From Bimuria novae-zelandiae CBS 107.79 (lineage: Eukaryota; Ascomycota; Dothideomycetes; Pleosporales; Didymosphaeriaceae), in assembly GCA_010015655.1 (NCBI GenBank), contig ML976659.1, forward strand, positions 699,146 to 763,145: DNA of 64,000 nt, in the 5' to 3' direction. A program made the translations under genes and the position numbers. Positions 54,300 through 64,000 of this stretch are shown here, piece by piece (positions within the stretch are counted from its first letter, which is position 1; the number at the start of each line of letters is the position of its first letter). A model generated the notes under the pieces. The model was not told the DNA's origin and did not search any database. It was given only the letters and a program-made list of their open reading frames with translations.

Positions 54300-55905
54300 A
54301 AGCACACTATAGCTTACTATCTAAGCTATAATTAAAGATCGCGATAAGAGTAAAAGACGCGTTATTATAGCCTTTAGCGTGCCTTAAATAATAGTATAAT
54401 AATAACGCTAAGGAGCCCTCTCTCGACGCGATTGCGAGCCTAACTTAAAGAAGCTAACTAAGCTAAAGGAGGAGGCTCTAGTCTAACGTATACTTAAGCT
54501 TAAATAGCGAGGAATAGGTGTAATAAGGGATATAGTCTAAGATATAGCTAATAATCTACTTGCTAAGCGCGGTAGATAGCTTATTAGTAAGTACTAGGTA
54601 GACAGGCTTAAGACGCGTATGCTAGAAATTAAGCTTTAAAAGAGCTATCTATATAATTATTAGCGAGCCCTAAATAAAGATCTACGTATTATAACGCCCT
54701 AGTTCGAGCTGGTTGCTAATACTAAGGCTAAGTATAGTATCGCTGATAACGACACGTATAACTTCGACAAGACAGGCTTTATAATAGGGGTAATATAGGG
54801 TTAGATAGTCTTTACAGGCTCTGAGAAGCGAAGCAACCTAAAGAAGATTTAACCTAATAACTATAAGTAGGTTACTAATATTTAGGGTGTTAGCGCTAAA
54901 GGCTAGGCTCTACTACCCTTTCTTATCTTTTTTAGCAAGGTTTTAATCACGTCCTAGTTCTATAATCTACCCCGAGACTAGGTTATTAAAGTTAGTCCTA
55001 ATAGCTAGACGTTAAATAAGCTTAGCCTTACCTAGCTAAGGCACTTTAATACCTATACTAAGGCGCGTAGTTTGGGTGCACACTAGCTACTAATTATAGA
55101 TAGTTATGAGAGCTACTGCTCACACGAATTCTATAAATACTATAAGGAACAGAAGATTATTATTCTCTATATGCCTCCACACTCATCACACCTCTTGTAG
55201 CCACTTAATGTAGGTTATTTTTTGCCTTTAAAGCGGGCGTATAGCAATAAGATTAGTAGCTTAGCACGATACGGCACTAAGTAGATTAAAAAGGAGGCCT
55301 TTTTACTAGCCTTTAAAGTAGCTTTTAAGAAGGCAATAATAAAGGCGAATATTTACGCAGGCTTTAGAGGCGCTAAATTAGTCCTACACGACCTAGAAGC
55401 GGTGTTATTAAGACTTAATGTAGTTCTTTGTACGCTAACTCTACCTAACGCAGAGGACACCCTATAGAAATTAAAAACACTAAGCAACCTCCGCGAGATA
55501 GAGGCTTAGTTAACGCTAGTTTGTAAGCGTGTATAAAAGCATAGAGATTTACCAGTTTCTCTACTTCTTAGAGCTATTAAGTAGCTTAACAAAAGTGTTG
55601 CATTAATAGGGCACGAAATAGTGTTAATACGATAGGAAATAGTAAGGCTTTGTAAGGTAGTAGAGATAGTAATAGAGGTAAAAAGTTAAAAGAGGAAGTA
55701 TATTTAGGTAGCTAAGACACTTATAGTAGAAGAGGTAGTCGATTTAATAGCTAAAAAGGATAGTAGTAGGCAAAAGGAGGGTGAAGAGTCTGCAAAGAGG
55801 GTGCGTGGGCAGAGGCGCTGCGGACGTTGCGGCGAAGCTGGCCACAACGCTCGCACCTGCGCAGTAGAAATTATAGATACATCTAATAGCGATAAGTCTA
55901 AATAG
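54300..55905 (+). pseudogene. Pogo/Fot1-like transposase with C-terminal zinc knuckle
   Basis: The frame can be followed only piecewise because of many TAA/TAG codons. Landmarks in order: AT-biased helix-turn-helix remnants near 54430-54640; the DDE core near 54750-55220 (NFDKTGFIIG, VFTGSEKRSNLKK, LLIIDSYESYCSHEF, YMPPHSSHLL); a Lys-rich helical region to about 55780; and a well-preserved GC-rich tail QRRCGRCGEAGHNARTCA (55810-55865) with a perfect CX2CX4HX4C spacing. Knuckles of this kind are known at the end of some fungal Fot1-like transposases. Confidence 0.8.
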
Positions 55906-55980
55906 TATTTCTATGTTCTGCGAATTATATTAAATTATAGTGGTGTTGTAGGAGGCGCTTCGCAATAGACTAACTTTTAA

Positions 55981-56027
55981 AAAGTAGCCCGCTCGGTGGG
56001 GTTGGCCCGCTCGGTGGTAAACCACGT
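55981..56027 (-). repeat. Right TIR, pogo/Fot1-like element
   Basis: Partner of 53410-53457; followed by TA at 56028-56029. Confidence 0.9.
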
Positions 56028-56029
56028 TA

Positions 56030-57440
56030 TAGTACTTATAGTATTATTAAGTAGACTTACTTTTATTAGCGCGCCTTTACTTTTACCTTTTTATTATTAT
56101 TACGTGCCCTAAACTTTTTTAAAGTAATTAGCTATTAGCTATTTTTAATAATAAGGACTTCTTCTTACTATAGTTACTTTTTATATACAATTTACGTTGT
56201 GTGGTAGCCTTATTAGTAGCTTAAAGCTTAGTAATCTATTTCTACGCTAATACTAACTTATATACTACTATTATTATAACATTTACTATCTTTTTAAAAG
56301 CCTTAACTATACTTATTAAGAAATTACTTAGGTGCTTTTAAATCCTCTACTTTACTAATATTAATTATAACCCTAATTCTAGCATGTTACTTAGTATTTA
56401 TAATTACTATATATTATTATATATAGTATAAGGTAAAGGTGTATACAGGCGAATATTAAGCTTTAATATTATTACTTTTAGGCTAAAAGGCACTAAACTA
56501 GCGCCTTTAAAGCTTCTAAAAATATTATTATTTATAATTATTACTTTAAAAGTAGTAATAAAGTATAAGAAGAACTTAATTTTAATAATATATATAATAT
56601 AGTTATGTATTAGGTCCTTAGCTTAGCGCCTATACGCCTTCTTTAATAGCCCGAAATACCCTATATCTAGAGACTATAAAAGGTGCGACAAATGCGCAGG
56701 CATATAAAAAGTAGGAATCCAATTTTTCTTATAACAGTTTTAGAATTTAAGTAAGTTATAGCTCTTATAGCTATTAATAATAAGCAAACGTACTATGCTA
56801 ATAGTAACGTACTTAATAAGCAAGTGCATTACATAAGTAAGTGTATAACACTACTAAGACCCTACTAAAATATATTATTAATAATGGAATAATGCAATGT
56901 CTTAACTACCTAATTAGTTATTATAATTAAAAGAAACTTATATATAACTTATAGTTTAAACTATTAAATAAAACGTAATACTAAGTTAACAACGCGCTAT
57001 GGTTATTTATAATATTACTTAATACTTATTAAGTATATAGCACGCTTGTATCGGCGCAGGTCACTTAAAGGATCGATGTTGGCGTATCTCCTAGCAGAGG
57101 CATGTGGGAGTGCGTGTATAAGAATGTAGCCTCGAATGAATTAAGTGCCTATAGGCCTGGTACGAAAGGATACGGAAAAGGTACTAAACTACAAAGGCCC
57201 CAAGCTCCTCTAAATACACCTCTTCCCAGATGGCTAGCTAGCACATAACTGCCATAGGTTGACCGTCGGTCTGATGGATCCGAAATAGGTCCGAATCGGA
57301 TCCGTAGTTCCCCATCGGTCTGATAGATCCGAAATTGGTCCGATACGGATGAGTGTCGGTTTTCGGATGATCTCGAATCCTGTCTTAACTGGCCAAGGGT
57401 TCTCGTGTCGACGAGCGATTGTTCCTGTTACAACGCTAGA
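56030..57440. other. AT-rich stretch with small balanced island
   Basis: From 56030 to about 57040 the sequence is TpA-rich, full of stops and not assignable. From about 57050 to 57430 composition returns to balanced and includes a 28-bp direct repeat. No gene is seen. Confidence 0.45.
57267..57343. repeat. Two 28-bp direct repeats, hAT-terminus-like
   Basis: CGGTCTGATGGATCCGAAAT plus aggtccga (57267-57294) recurs at 57316-57343 with two differences, a period of 49 bp. Further GGATCCG and CGGAT pieces surround them. Repeated ccgat/ccgaaat words resemble the subterminal repeats of fungal hAT transposons, but no terminus or target duplication was found. Confidence 0.4.
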
Positions 57441-58197
57441 ATTACCTTTTAATATAACTATATCTTTAAATTTATAAATCTCCTTTTAATAGAAGAGCAA
57501 GTAATTATTTAGTATATACTTAACTTAAACGCGCGAGGATTTCTACTCTAGCTTATTATTATAAAAAATATAGCTAATTTTTTATTAGCTAAGTAGGGCT
57601 ATTAGCCTATTAGTTGGAACTAGGCTATAAACTTTATTAAGCACTAGTTAGAGCTCTAAGTTAAGTTTAATTAAAAGAATATTTATAAAAGAGTCTTTTA
57701 TATGGGTCTTAAGGTTATATAAGACTAGTTCTAGCTTATAAAGAATACTAAAGCTAAATATAGTATCTTAGATAAAAATACTTATAACTTTAATATAACT
57801 AGCTTTATAATAGGCATAATATTAATAAGAGTAGTTATTATAAGCTTTAAGCGTTTAAATAGGCTAAAAGGCGTATAATAGAATAATTAAAAGTAGACTA
57901 TAGTTATTTAGGGCGTTAGTATAATAGGCTAGGCGATTCTACCCTTTACTATCTTTTAGGGCAAGCACCACCTCTTTAACTAGTACTAAGAGAAGATCTA
58001 CCTCGCGACTAGATTTTTATAGTCTTTAAGAATAGCTAAATAATAAATAAGCTTAATTTATAGTAGCTAAAGTATTTTAACGCGCATATAAAAGAGCGTA
58101 TTATTAGTAGCTATTAGGTACTTATTATTAATAACTATAAAAGCTATACCTTACTTAAATTCTAATAATACTATAAGGATAATAAGATTATTACTCT
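57441..58197 (+). pseudogene. Second pogo/Fot1-like transposase remnant, left part
   Basis: A heavily degenerate paralogue of the transposase at 54300-55905: NTYNFNITSFIIGI, LATRFL and similar pieces align with it in order. It is cut at 58197 by Copia element 2. The sequence resumes at 63606 after that element and its ACTCT duplication, reading TTATATACCTCTGTATTCGT where the paralogue encodes YMPPHSSH. Confidence 0.7.
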
Positions 58198-58472
58198 TGT
58201 CAGATTGGAGGGGTAATCTGATAAGATGAAAAGATAGTGATTAATTAAGATAAATTATGGTATAAAATGTTGTTCTTTTTTTCTCTGTAAGAATGTAAGA
58301 CTCTTATATCCTTACGTCTTACACTAATACGCTAATCTATTTCCGTTGATTAAGGAGAGTTACCCTTTGTCCCGCCCGGAATTGTGCGGATGAACCAGAC
58401 TACTAGCAAGGTTTCTTTGTGTAGGGTTGCGCTAGCTACCTTTGCGTGTGCAAAGGGTCATGTAATTGGACA
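58198..58472 (-). repeat. 3' LTR of Copia element 2 (left copy)
   Basis: 275 bp, direct repeat of 63326-63600; differences are nearly all transitions. Confidence 0.92.
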
Positions 58473-58481
58473 CACCCCCTT
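58473..58481 (-). promoter_or_regulatory. Polypurine tract of Copia element 2
   Basis: On the minus strand AAGGGGGTG directly precedes the left LTR. The upstream bases (ccaagct) are also shared with Copia element 1. Confidence 0.65.
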
Positions 58482-61400
58482 AGCTTGGGCTTATCCTCAA
58501 GCTAGACCTTCGCAGTTGTCTATTATTCCAACTTAAAGGCCTCTATCCTCTACTGGAGATCCTGCAGGGCAACCTCTTGATTAGTAATCTTGTCTAATAT
58601 ATCTTTAAGTCCTAGTTTAGGTAGAAACTTGCTCCATTTGTTCACTAGCAAGGCCTTTATAAGTCTATCAGCGACTATGTCCTCTAAGCGTTAATAGTCT
58701 ACCTTAATTGTCCCTAGTGCGACCTCTTGTCTTAGCTAATAATTATAGATATCTATATAATAGAGCTTAGTCTGCAACTTGGCAATTTCTTTAGTAACAA
58801 GTTAGATTATTTGCTAATTATTATAATTAATTGTGATAAGGGAATCGCTAAGGTTAATCTTCAGTTCCTTTAGCAATCGCGATATAAATAAAGCCTCCTT
58901 AGCCACTTGCGATAGTGCTAGTAATTTGGCTTTAGTTATTAATATAGTGACTATATCTTGCTTGTTTGCTTTCTAGGCGATTAGGCCACTAAATAGCTTA
59001 ATAATGTATCCTTACGAGCTCTTATAGTTAAGTGTATTATTAGTAAAAGATGCGTCGCTTACCACTTCCAAAGTATCTACACCCCTAAGCTAAAGACCTA
59101 GTAATCTAGTATTAGCAAGGTAGAGGAAAACTTGGTTAGTAGTCGCTTAGTGCTCTTTACTTAGGTTAGACAGAAATCGTAATAATTAGGAGCTTACGAA
59201 TATAATATTTAGTCGCGTAGTTACCGCAGCGTAGAGAATTAATCCTATCTTTCGCTAATATTAATTAACTTTAGCTTTGCTAGCGAGCCCTAAGCGTGGG
59301 AGTAGTTTAACTGCTACTATTAGAATATTATGGCGCATCTTATAGTGATTAATAAGGCGCGATATTTTGTCGATATATAAAGCTTGTGAAAGCTAGAGTT
59401 TTTAGTTTAGTCGATCTCTAATGATTTCAACTCCTAGAAACCACTATAGGTCGTTACCACCCGTAAGTGTGAATTTAGCACCTATTATTGCGAGAGCAGC
59501 TTCAGCAGCCTGCTTTTATAACTTATTATAGGTAATAATAAGGTTATCTACATAAAAGAAGATAATAATGCCATCCTTAATAAGGCAGCATGGCTCGTGG
59601 GACACTATTTTAAAGCTAATATCACGGAGTGTTAACGTGAACTCTCTTTACTAGAGTAGTAGAGATATGCGCAGTCCGTATAGTGCTTTATATAGTTTAA
59701 GGACTGTACCTGCTCGTGAGTAGCCGCGAGGCATTCTCATATAGATTTCTCTATCTAGCTTTGCGTGGACAAACGCGTTAGTAACGTCGTGTTAGATAAG
59801 TTTTAGGTCGAAACGAGCTATAATTACTATAAGCATGTAGAATAATTATCCTATAAGTATTATAGCGTAGGTTTCTTGCGAGGTAAGGTACCGCTATTAA
59901 TTGCCTTGCACCACTAGCCTTGCCTTGCATTTCTGTAATTAATAGTGTTTGTCGAACTTGTAGGTATATACCTATATATAGTCGAGGATTTAATGGCCTG
60001 CTGCCTTTACTGGAGCTGCTACGACCTCGCTCCAAGACTTTATTTCTTTATGGCTCTATAGATGGGAACGTTCCGCTTCCTTCTATATATTATAGAGAGG
60101 ATGATCTTCAAGCTTGCTTTAGCATATTAGTGGCTCTAGGAGCATGCTTCGATGTGGTTTCTTGCCTAATATAATTATTCGTTAAAGCTACGCCTTATTA
60201 AGAGCCTTGCCTTTGTATTTGCCGCTGCTACTAGCTTTAGTGCCTGCTATAAAGGCTGCGGCCTATAGGCTTATTTGTAACTACCCTATTTACACTATTT
60301 ATAATAGTTTAGCTTAGTCGCCTCCTGCCATTAGTTATGCAAGGAGTGTTACTAGTAGCAGTATTAGGGGAGGTGTTAGATATTAGTACCTAGCTCTCCT
60401 GCCTTACTTATACTTAGGAGCTCCTTTAACCTCTTCCTCTAGCGCTTCACTAATTATCTTATCCTTAAAGAACAACTCAGTTGCATGCTCTTATTAAGGT
60501 AAGGGAGGTAACTTTACTAATCGCACCTAGGCTACTATTTCTTCTAATATGCTATGCATAAGGTTGTCTATTAGGTCTTTAGTTTTGCCTAAGAACACAG
60601 TATCCTTATTAAATATCACGTCGCGAGTACTAATTGTCTTTGCTAAGGAGGGAATCCATATTCTTTAGATATTAGTTAATTTATAGCTAACAAGGTAGCT
60701 AATCTATGCTTTAGGGTTAAGCCTCTGAAGCCTGCTCTTGCCGCGTTTTGTATTATTAGTTATCGCAAAGGCTTTGCAGCTATATGCTTTTAGGTAAGCT
60801 TAATTAGGCTTCTTTGGTTGGGTAACAACACTATTCTAGAAGGCTACTATCGTAAAGAGCACTTTATATAGAGATCGCTATTAATTAGCGTAGTTTAGTA
60901 TTTAATTATACAGGTATACTGCGGCTCGGGTGATTTTAGGCTATATCTACCAAAGTAGGTTAGAGTTAAGTCGCATCGCGCGCGCTTTCTCTTTAATTAC
61001 ACCCCTTAAGTGTTTAGCTCTTCTATTTTGTGCTTAAGTATTAGGTGCTAAAGGCTTAATCTTAATGCCTTACGCTAAGCACCACTTCTTAATATCTACC
61101 TTAATAGAGAAGATCTTATTATTAGATTTAATTACTTTTACTATAATATTATATTATACTTCTATAAACCGTATAAAGGTGCTAAGTAATTTAATAATTA
61201 ACCGTGCTAGGCGGTTATCCTTAAAGTAGAAGTCCTATGCAAAGCTAGAGAATTAGTTAGTAATTAGCATTTAGCTCTTCTCTCTTGTTAAGCTATCTAC
61301 TTCATAGTCGTGAAAATCAATTGCGACTCGCTCGCTAGGACCTTCTATTAGATCTCTAGCTTGCTAGCGTATTTGCTATTTTAGTTTTGCTTTACCGCAG

Positions 61401-63307
61401 GCATTACACTTAATAGTAAGGAGGCCCTTAATCCTTACCCCCTTAGATTACTGCACGAGGTGTTCGAGGGCCTAAGGACCTAAATAACCTAATTATTGGT
61501 GCCAGGTCCACGCGTCTACTTTCTATAGTCTTTATTTAGTGCGTGTGTTAGTCTTATAGGTGGCATGCGCAGCTTTTGCTAACCTTATTCTGTGTTCTAG
61601 CACCTACTATCCATGTAATTCTTAAAGTTCTACCAGCATAGTATTATCTCTTCTCTTTAAATTTATTAGGTCTGCCTTTATGGCCCACCAGAGGCCTTGC
61701 CTCTAAAGTAATCGGAACGATACGAGGTTACAGAGCAAATTAGGGCAATAGGTAATATTATCTAGCTATATTATTTAATTGCCGTTTACACTCTATACGT
61801 TAAGATAGACGCTCCCGTATCCTTTAATTTATATTTATGTATTCCCTGCCTATATAAAGTCTCCTGGCGCCGGTGGACAGTATAAGACAAAGCGATCGAT
61901 GTCGTTAAAGATATAGCAGGTTATACCTAAATTAAGTATGGCTAAGCGTCGCAATAGGTACGTGTTTAGGTTAGTGTGGAAGGATGCGGCGTTAAAGCTC
62001 GCTAGGATTTTAGTAATCGTGCGTCTATCTAGTCATTTATTATTAGCCTTAGTAATTCGAGGTGGAGTGGGAGTATGCGATAATTTAATTCTAGGTGTTT
62101 AAGACTTTAGTCTTTTCACCTTCCTTATCTCCTCTTGTAGATGTGAATTATTTTAGATTCTGTCTTATACTATATCTGCAAAGCCAGGTCGTGGCCTAAA
62201 CCACTCTAGTGCATGATCTAGATATGCGTAGAAGTAGTCTTTTAGACTATGCCTTTATTTATAAGCAGGGCATTTTCTGCCTTTAACTACTATTATATCC
62301 TCTGTCGAGGACTGCTTGGATATGGTACTTTAACTAAAGGATCGTTTTTGTCAAGATCTTCCCTATTTACGTTAGTTATTCGTGGAAGATGGCGCGTCTT
62401 CGGCAGCGTGAGAGGCGTCCCTATTAGTACCTAGGGTGGATGCACCACCAGTAGCGAGAGATAGCTTACTAGTAGCAAAGGCGCCCCTATGCTGTTTGCC
62501 CTTAATTAGGTAGAGTATTACTATATGTTCTTGGAAGCATTTTATTATATCCTTCCTTATTATATCTGCGTCTCGGCGTCCAGTTTCTTAAAAGGATACT
62601 CCCCATGTAGGGGCAGCCTTCATGATCGCAGCTAGGAAGTCCTTTATAGTATTATAAATTAATTATATTTCTGCGACATTGTTCGTCTCTGCTTCTATAG
62701 CTGCCTAATTATACTTAGTTAGCTAGGTATCCTAGTTTAAGGGTTGTCTTATTAGCTTAAGGGCCTATAGGTATCGTGCTCTTGCCCTATCCCGCTCATC
62801 TTCCTTACTAACGCCTACAGTCTATATTAGAGACGTAATCTATTGCTAGATCTATTCTCTAGGCTTGCAGCAGTTGCGTTGCAGGTGTTGTAACATAATA
62901 GATTAGATATAAATAACCACTTTCTTAAGGCTTGTTCTCTCCTCGCGGTATTCTTTGTCCTTTATCTTATAGTCTTTAAGCTGTATCTTATAGAACTTAA
63001 TGTCCTCTTTATATACCTTAAGACCTGAGTTTAATAGCTCTAATAGGCGTGTTAGAGGGTTCTGTTGATCGTCGTCGTTTACGCGGATAATTAGTTAGTA
63101 ACTTGCTATTTCTAGGGGTAATAGCAGTGTCGGCCTTTTGCGTGGGAGTTTAGCTCTATCTAGGTTAATAATAGGCTATATATCTATTAGTTCGCATCGC
63201 GCTTTTAGCTGTAGTAGCTATAGTGTGTAGTTAGTGTAATTAGTTAACACGATTATTAAGTCGCGGAGTGTTAACAGCGACATCGTCCTTTCTTAAGGTT
63301 TAGTTAA

Positions 63308-63325
63308 GGCAGTGAGACTCTTAAT
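63308..63325 (-). promoter_or_regulatory. Primer-binding site of Copia element 2
   Basis: On the minus strand the 18 bases after the 5' LTR are identical to the site of Copia element 1. They fit an anticodon-arm fragment of tRNA-Lys(CUU). Confidence 0.65.
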
Positions 63326-63600
63326 TGTCTAATTAGAGGGGTAATCTGATAAGATAAAAAGATAGTGATTAATTAAGATAAATTATGGTATAAAGTGTTG
63401 TTCTTTTTTTCTCTGTAAGAATGTAAGGCTCTTATATTCTTACGTCTTACACTAATACGCTAATCTATTTCCGTTGATTAAGGAGAGTTACCCTTTGTCC
63501 CGCCCGGAATTGTGCGGATGAACCAGACTGCTGGCAAGGTTTCTTTGTGTAGGGTTGCGCCAGCTACCTTTGCGTGTGCAAAGGGCCATGTAATCGGACA
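63326..63600 (-). repeat. 5' LTR of Copia element 2 (right copy)
   Basis: Partner of 58198-58472; followed by the ACTCT duplication. Confidence 0.92.
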
Positions 63601-63629
63601 ACTCTTTATATACCTCTGTATTCGTCGTA

Positions 63630-64000
63630 ACATGTTGGTTCAGCACTTGGCGCGGTTCGGCAAATGGCGCACCCCCGCATTTTCCACCCAATCCTTCACC
63701 CACCCATAACTCAGCCAATATGGATCCAATTGACAAGGCAATTGAAGAAATCAAATCGCGCGGACCAGGAGAAGAATTCTCGTATCGAAAAATAGCGAAA
63801 AAATATGGTGTACCAGACACTACGTTAAGGAGGATACACCAGGGCAAAAACGTGCCGATAAAAGAGCAACAACTCCAACGGCGAAAACTTACCCCTCAAC
63901 AAGAACTGGAGCTTGTAAGCTATATAGAAAAGCTTACAGGCCGTCGTCTACCACCTATAAGAGAAATGCTGCAGAATTTTGCTTTATTAATTGCAAAAAC
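63630..64000 (+). mobile_element. Younger pogo-like transposon, left part only
   Basis: After a TA (63628-63629) the sequence turns from RIP-like to balanced: ACATGTTGGTTCAGCACTTG, followed by gcgcggttcggc, resembles a terminal inverted repeat. The bases before this TA still align with the transposase remnant, so the TA would be the target site. The right end lies outside the window, so the TIR cannot be verified. Confidence 0.55.
63720..64000 (+). CDS. Pogo/CENP-B-like transposase, 5' part, intact so far
   Basis: An open frame of 93 codons starts at ATG 63720 and is still open at the window edge. It reads MDPIDKAIEEIKSRGPGEEF, then SYRKIAKKYGVPDTTLRRIH (a psq-type helix-turn-helix), then KLTPQQELELVSYIEKLTGR and LPPIREMLQNFALLIAK, the start of a CENP-B/Tc5-type DNA-binding domain. 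This is the standard N-terminus of fungal pogo-family transposases. No stops or RIP-like bias are seen, in contrast to the neighbouring transposons. Confidence 0.85.
   Translation, partial: MDPIDKAIEEIKSRGPGEEFSYRKIAKKYGVPDTTLRRIHQGKNVPIKEQQLQRRKLTPQQELELVSYIEKLTGRRLPPIREMLQNFALLIAK

Larger units (their letters stand above)
53410..56027 (+). mobile_element. Pogo/Fot1-like DNA transposon, degenerate, with LINE insert
   Basis: Terminal inverted repeats of about 47 bp (53410-53457 and 55981-56027) start ACGTGGTT(C/T)ACCACCGAG and are flanked by TA (53408-53409 and 56028-56029). Each TIR contains two tandem copies of CCACCGAGCGGGCCAAC or a near match. Without the LINE insertion and its duplication the element would be about 1.85 kb, a normal Fot1 size. 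The transposase (about 54300-55905, plus strand) is riddled with stops but still shows DNDTYNFDKTGFIIG, IDSYESYCSHEFYKYYKEQK and IIILYMPPHSSHLL, the pogo-type DDE catalytic landmarks. It ends with a CCHC zinc knuckle. Confidence 0.88.
58193..63605 (-). mobile_element. Copia element 2, degenerate, with TSD
   Basis: A full-length Ty1/Copia element (58198-63600, 5403 bp) lies between ACTCT target duplications (58193-58197 and 63601-63605). Its 275-bp LTRs begin TGTC and end GGACA. The polypurine tract lies at the left end and the primer-binding site at the right, so it is transcribed on the minus strand. The minus strand encodes the Copia reverse transcriptase piece HDVTNAFVHAKLDREIYMRM, PRGY near 59800-59730 and FYVDNLIIT at 59560-59534, where the usual YVDD has become YVDN by a G-to-A change. 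Stop codons are numerous. It is a relative of Copia element 1 but in a different LTR family, and lies inside a pogo/Fot1-like remnant. Confidence 0.92.

Noticed and set aside
59778..60035. An 85-codon minus-strand frame within Copia element 2
   Set aside because: It is a shifted frame over the reverse transcriptase; the Copia motifs are read in another frame.

Overview
The window looks like nuclear DNA of a filamentous ascomycete, most likely a Dothideomycete. The evidence is many intron-bearing genes with short (about 45-90 bp) GT-AG introns and gctaac-type branch points, typical fungal families (RTC1/SEA2, Nej1, metacaspase, cactin, forkhead, GH28, a fungal '2EXR/F-box-like' protein), and a block of transposons mutated in the manner of repeat-induced point mutation (RIP: CpA to TpA). 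The class is inferred from protein style, not from a marker gene.

Bases 1-47960 are gene-rich and of balanced composition. In order they hold: an HMT1-type vacuolar ABC transporter (-) divergent from the SEA/GATOR2 subunit RTC1 (+); a gene-poor 2.9 kb; a three-exon RPS21 gene (-) that no long ORF reveals; two broken metabolic or repair genes (an exonuclease III-like pseudogene and a frameshifted fumarate-reductase-like flavoprotein) beside a 1742-bp Tc1/mariner element with exact termini; an intron-containing tRNA-Phe; a GFA-family zinc protein convergent with a six-exon metacaspase; an F-box protein; a five-C2 tricalbin; a frameshifted F-box-like gene; a large disordered protein of unknown role; the NHEJ factor Nej1/XLF divergent from the splicing factor cactin; a forkhead transcription factor; 4 kb without genes; and a secreted exopolygalacturonase.

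Bases 47966-64000 are almost entirely transposons, mostly AT-rich and full of stops. Copia element 1 (47966-53079, TSD ATAGC) sits 98 bp past the polygalacturonase stop codon. It is followed by a pogo/Fot1-like element (53410-56027) carrying a 5'-truncated LINE with a 14-bp target duplication. Next come an AT-rich stretch, a small island with 28-bp repeats, and a second pogo/Fot1-like remnant. That remnant is split by Copia element 2 (58198-63600, minus strand, TSD ACTCT) and then apparently by a younger intact pogo-like transposon that runs off the right end. Both Copia elements share an unusual primer-binding site that matches the anticodon arm of a tRNA-Lys(CUU) rather than a tRNA 3' end.

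Exon boundaries were worked out by eye from splice signals, phase and family conservation. Two genes use GC-AG introns, and RPS21 has an intron whose only frame-consistent 3' end is GG instead of AG. No new enzymatic or defence system was recognised. The strongest novelty candidates are the half-tRNA-Lys PBS, the odd splice sites and the nested transposon history.
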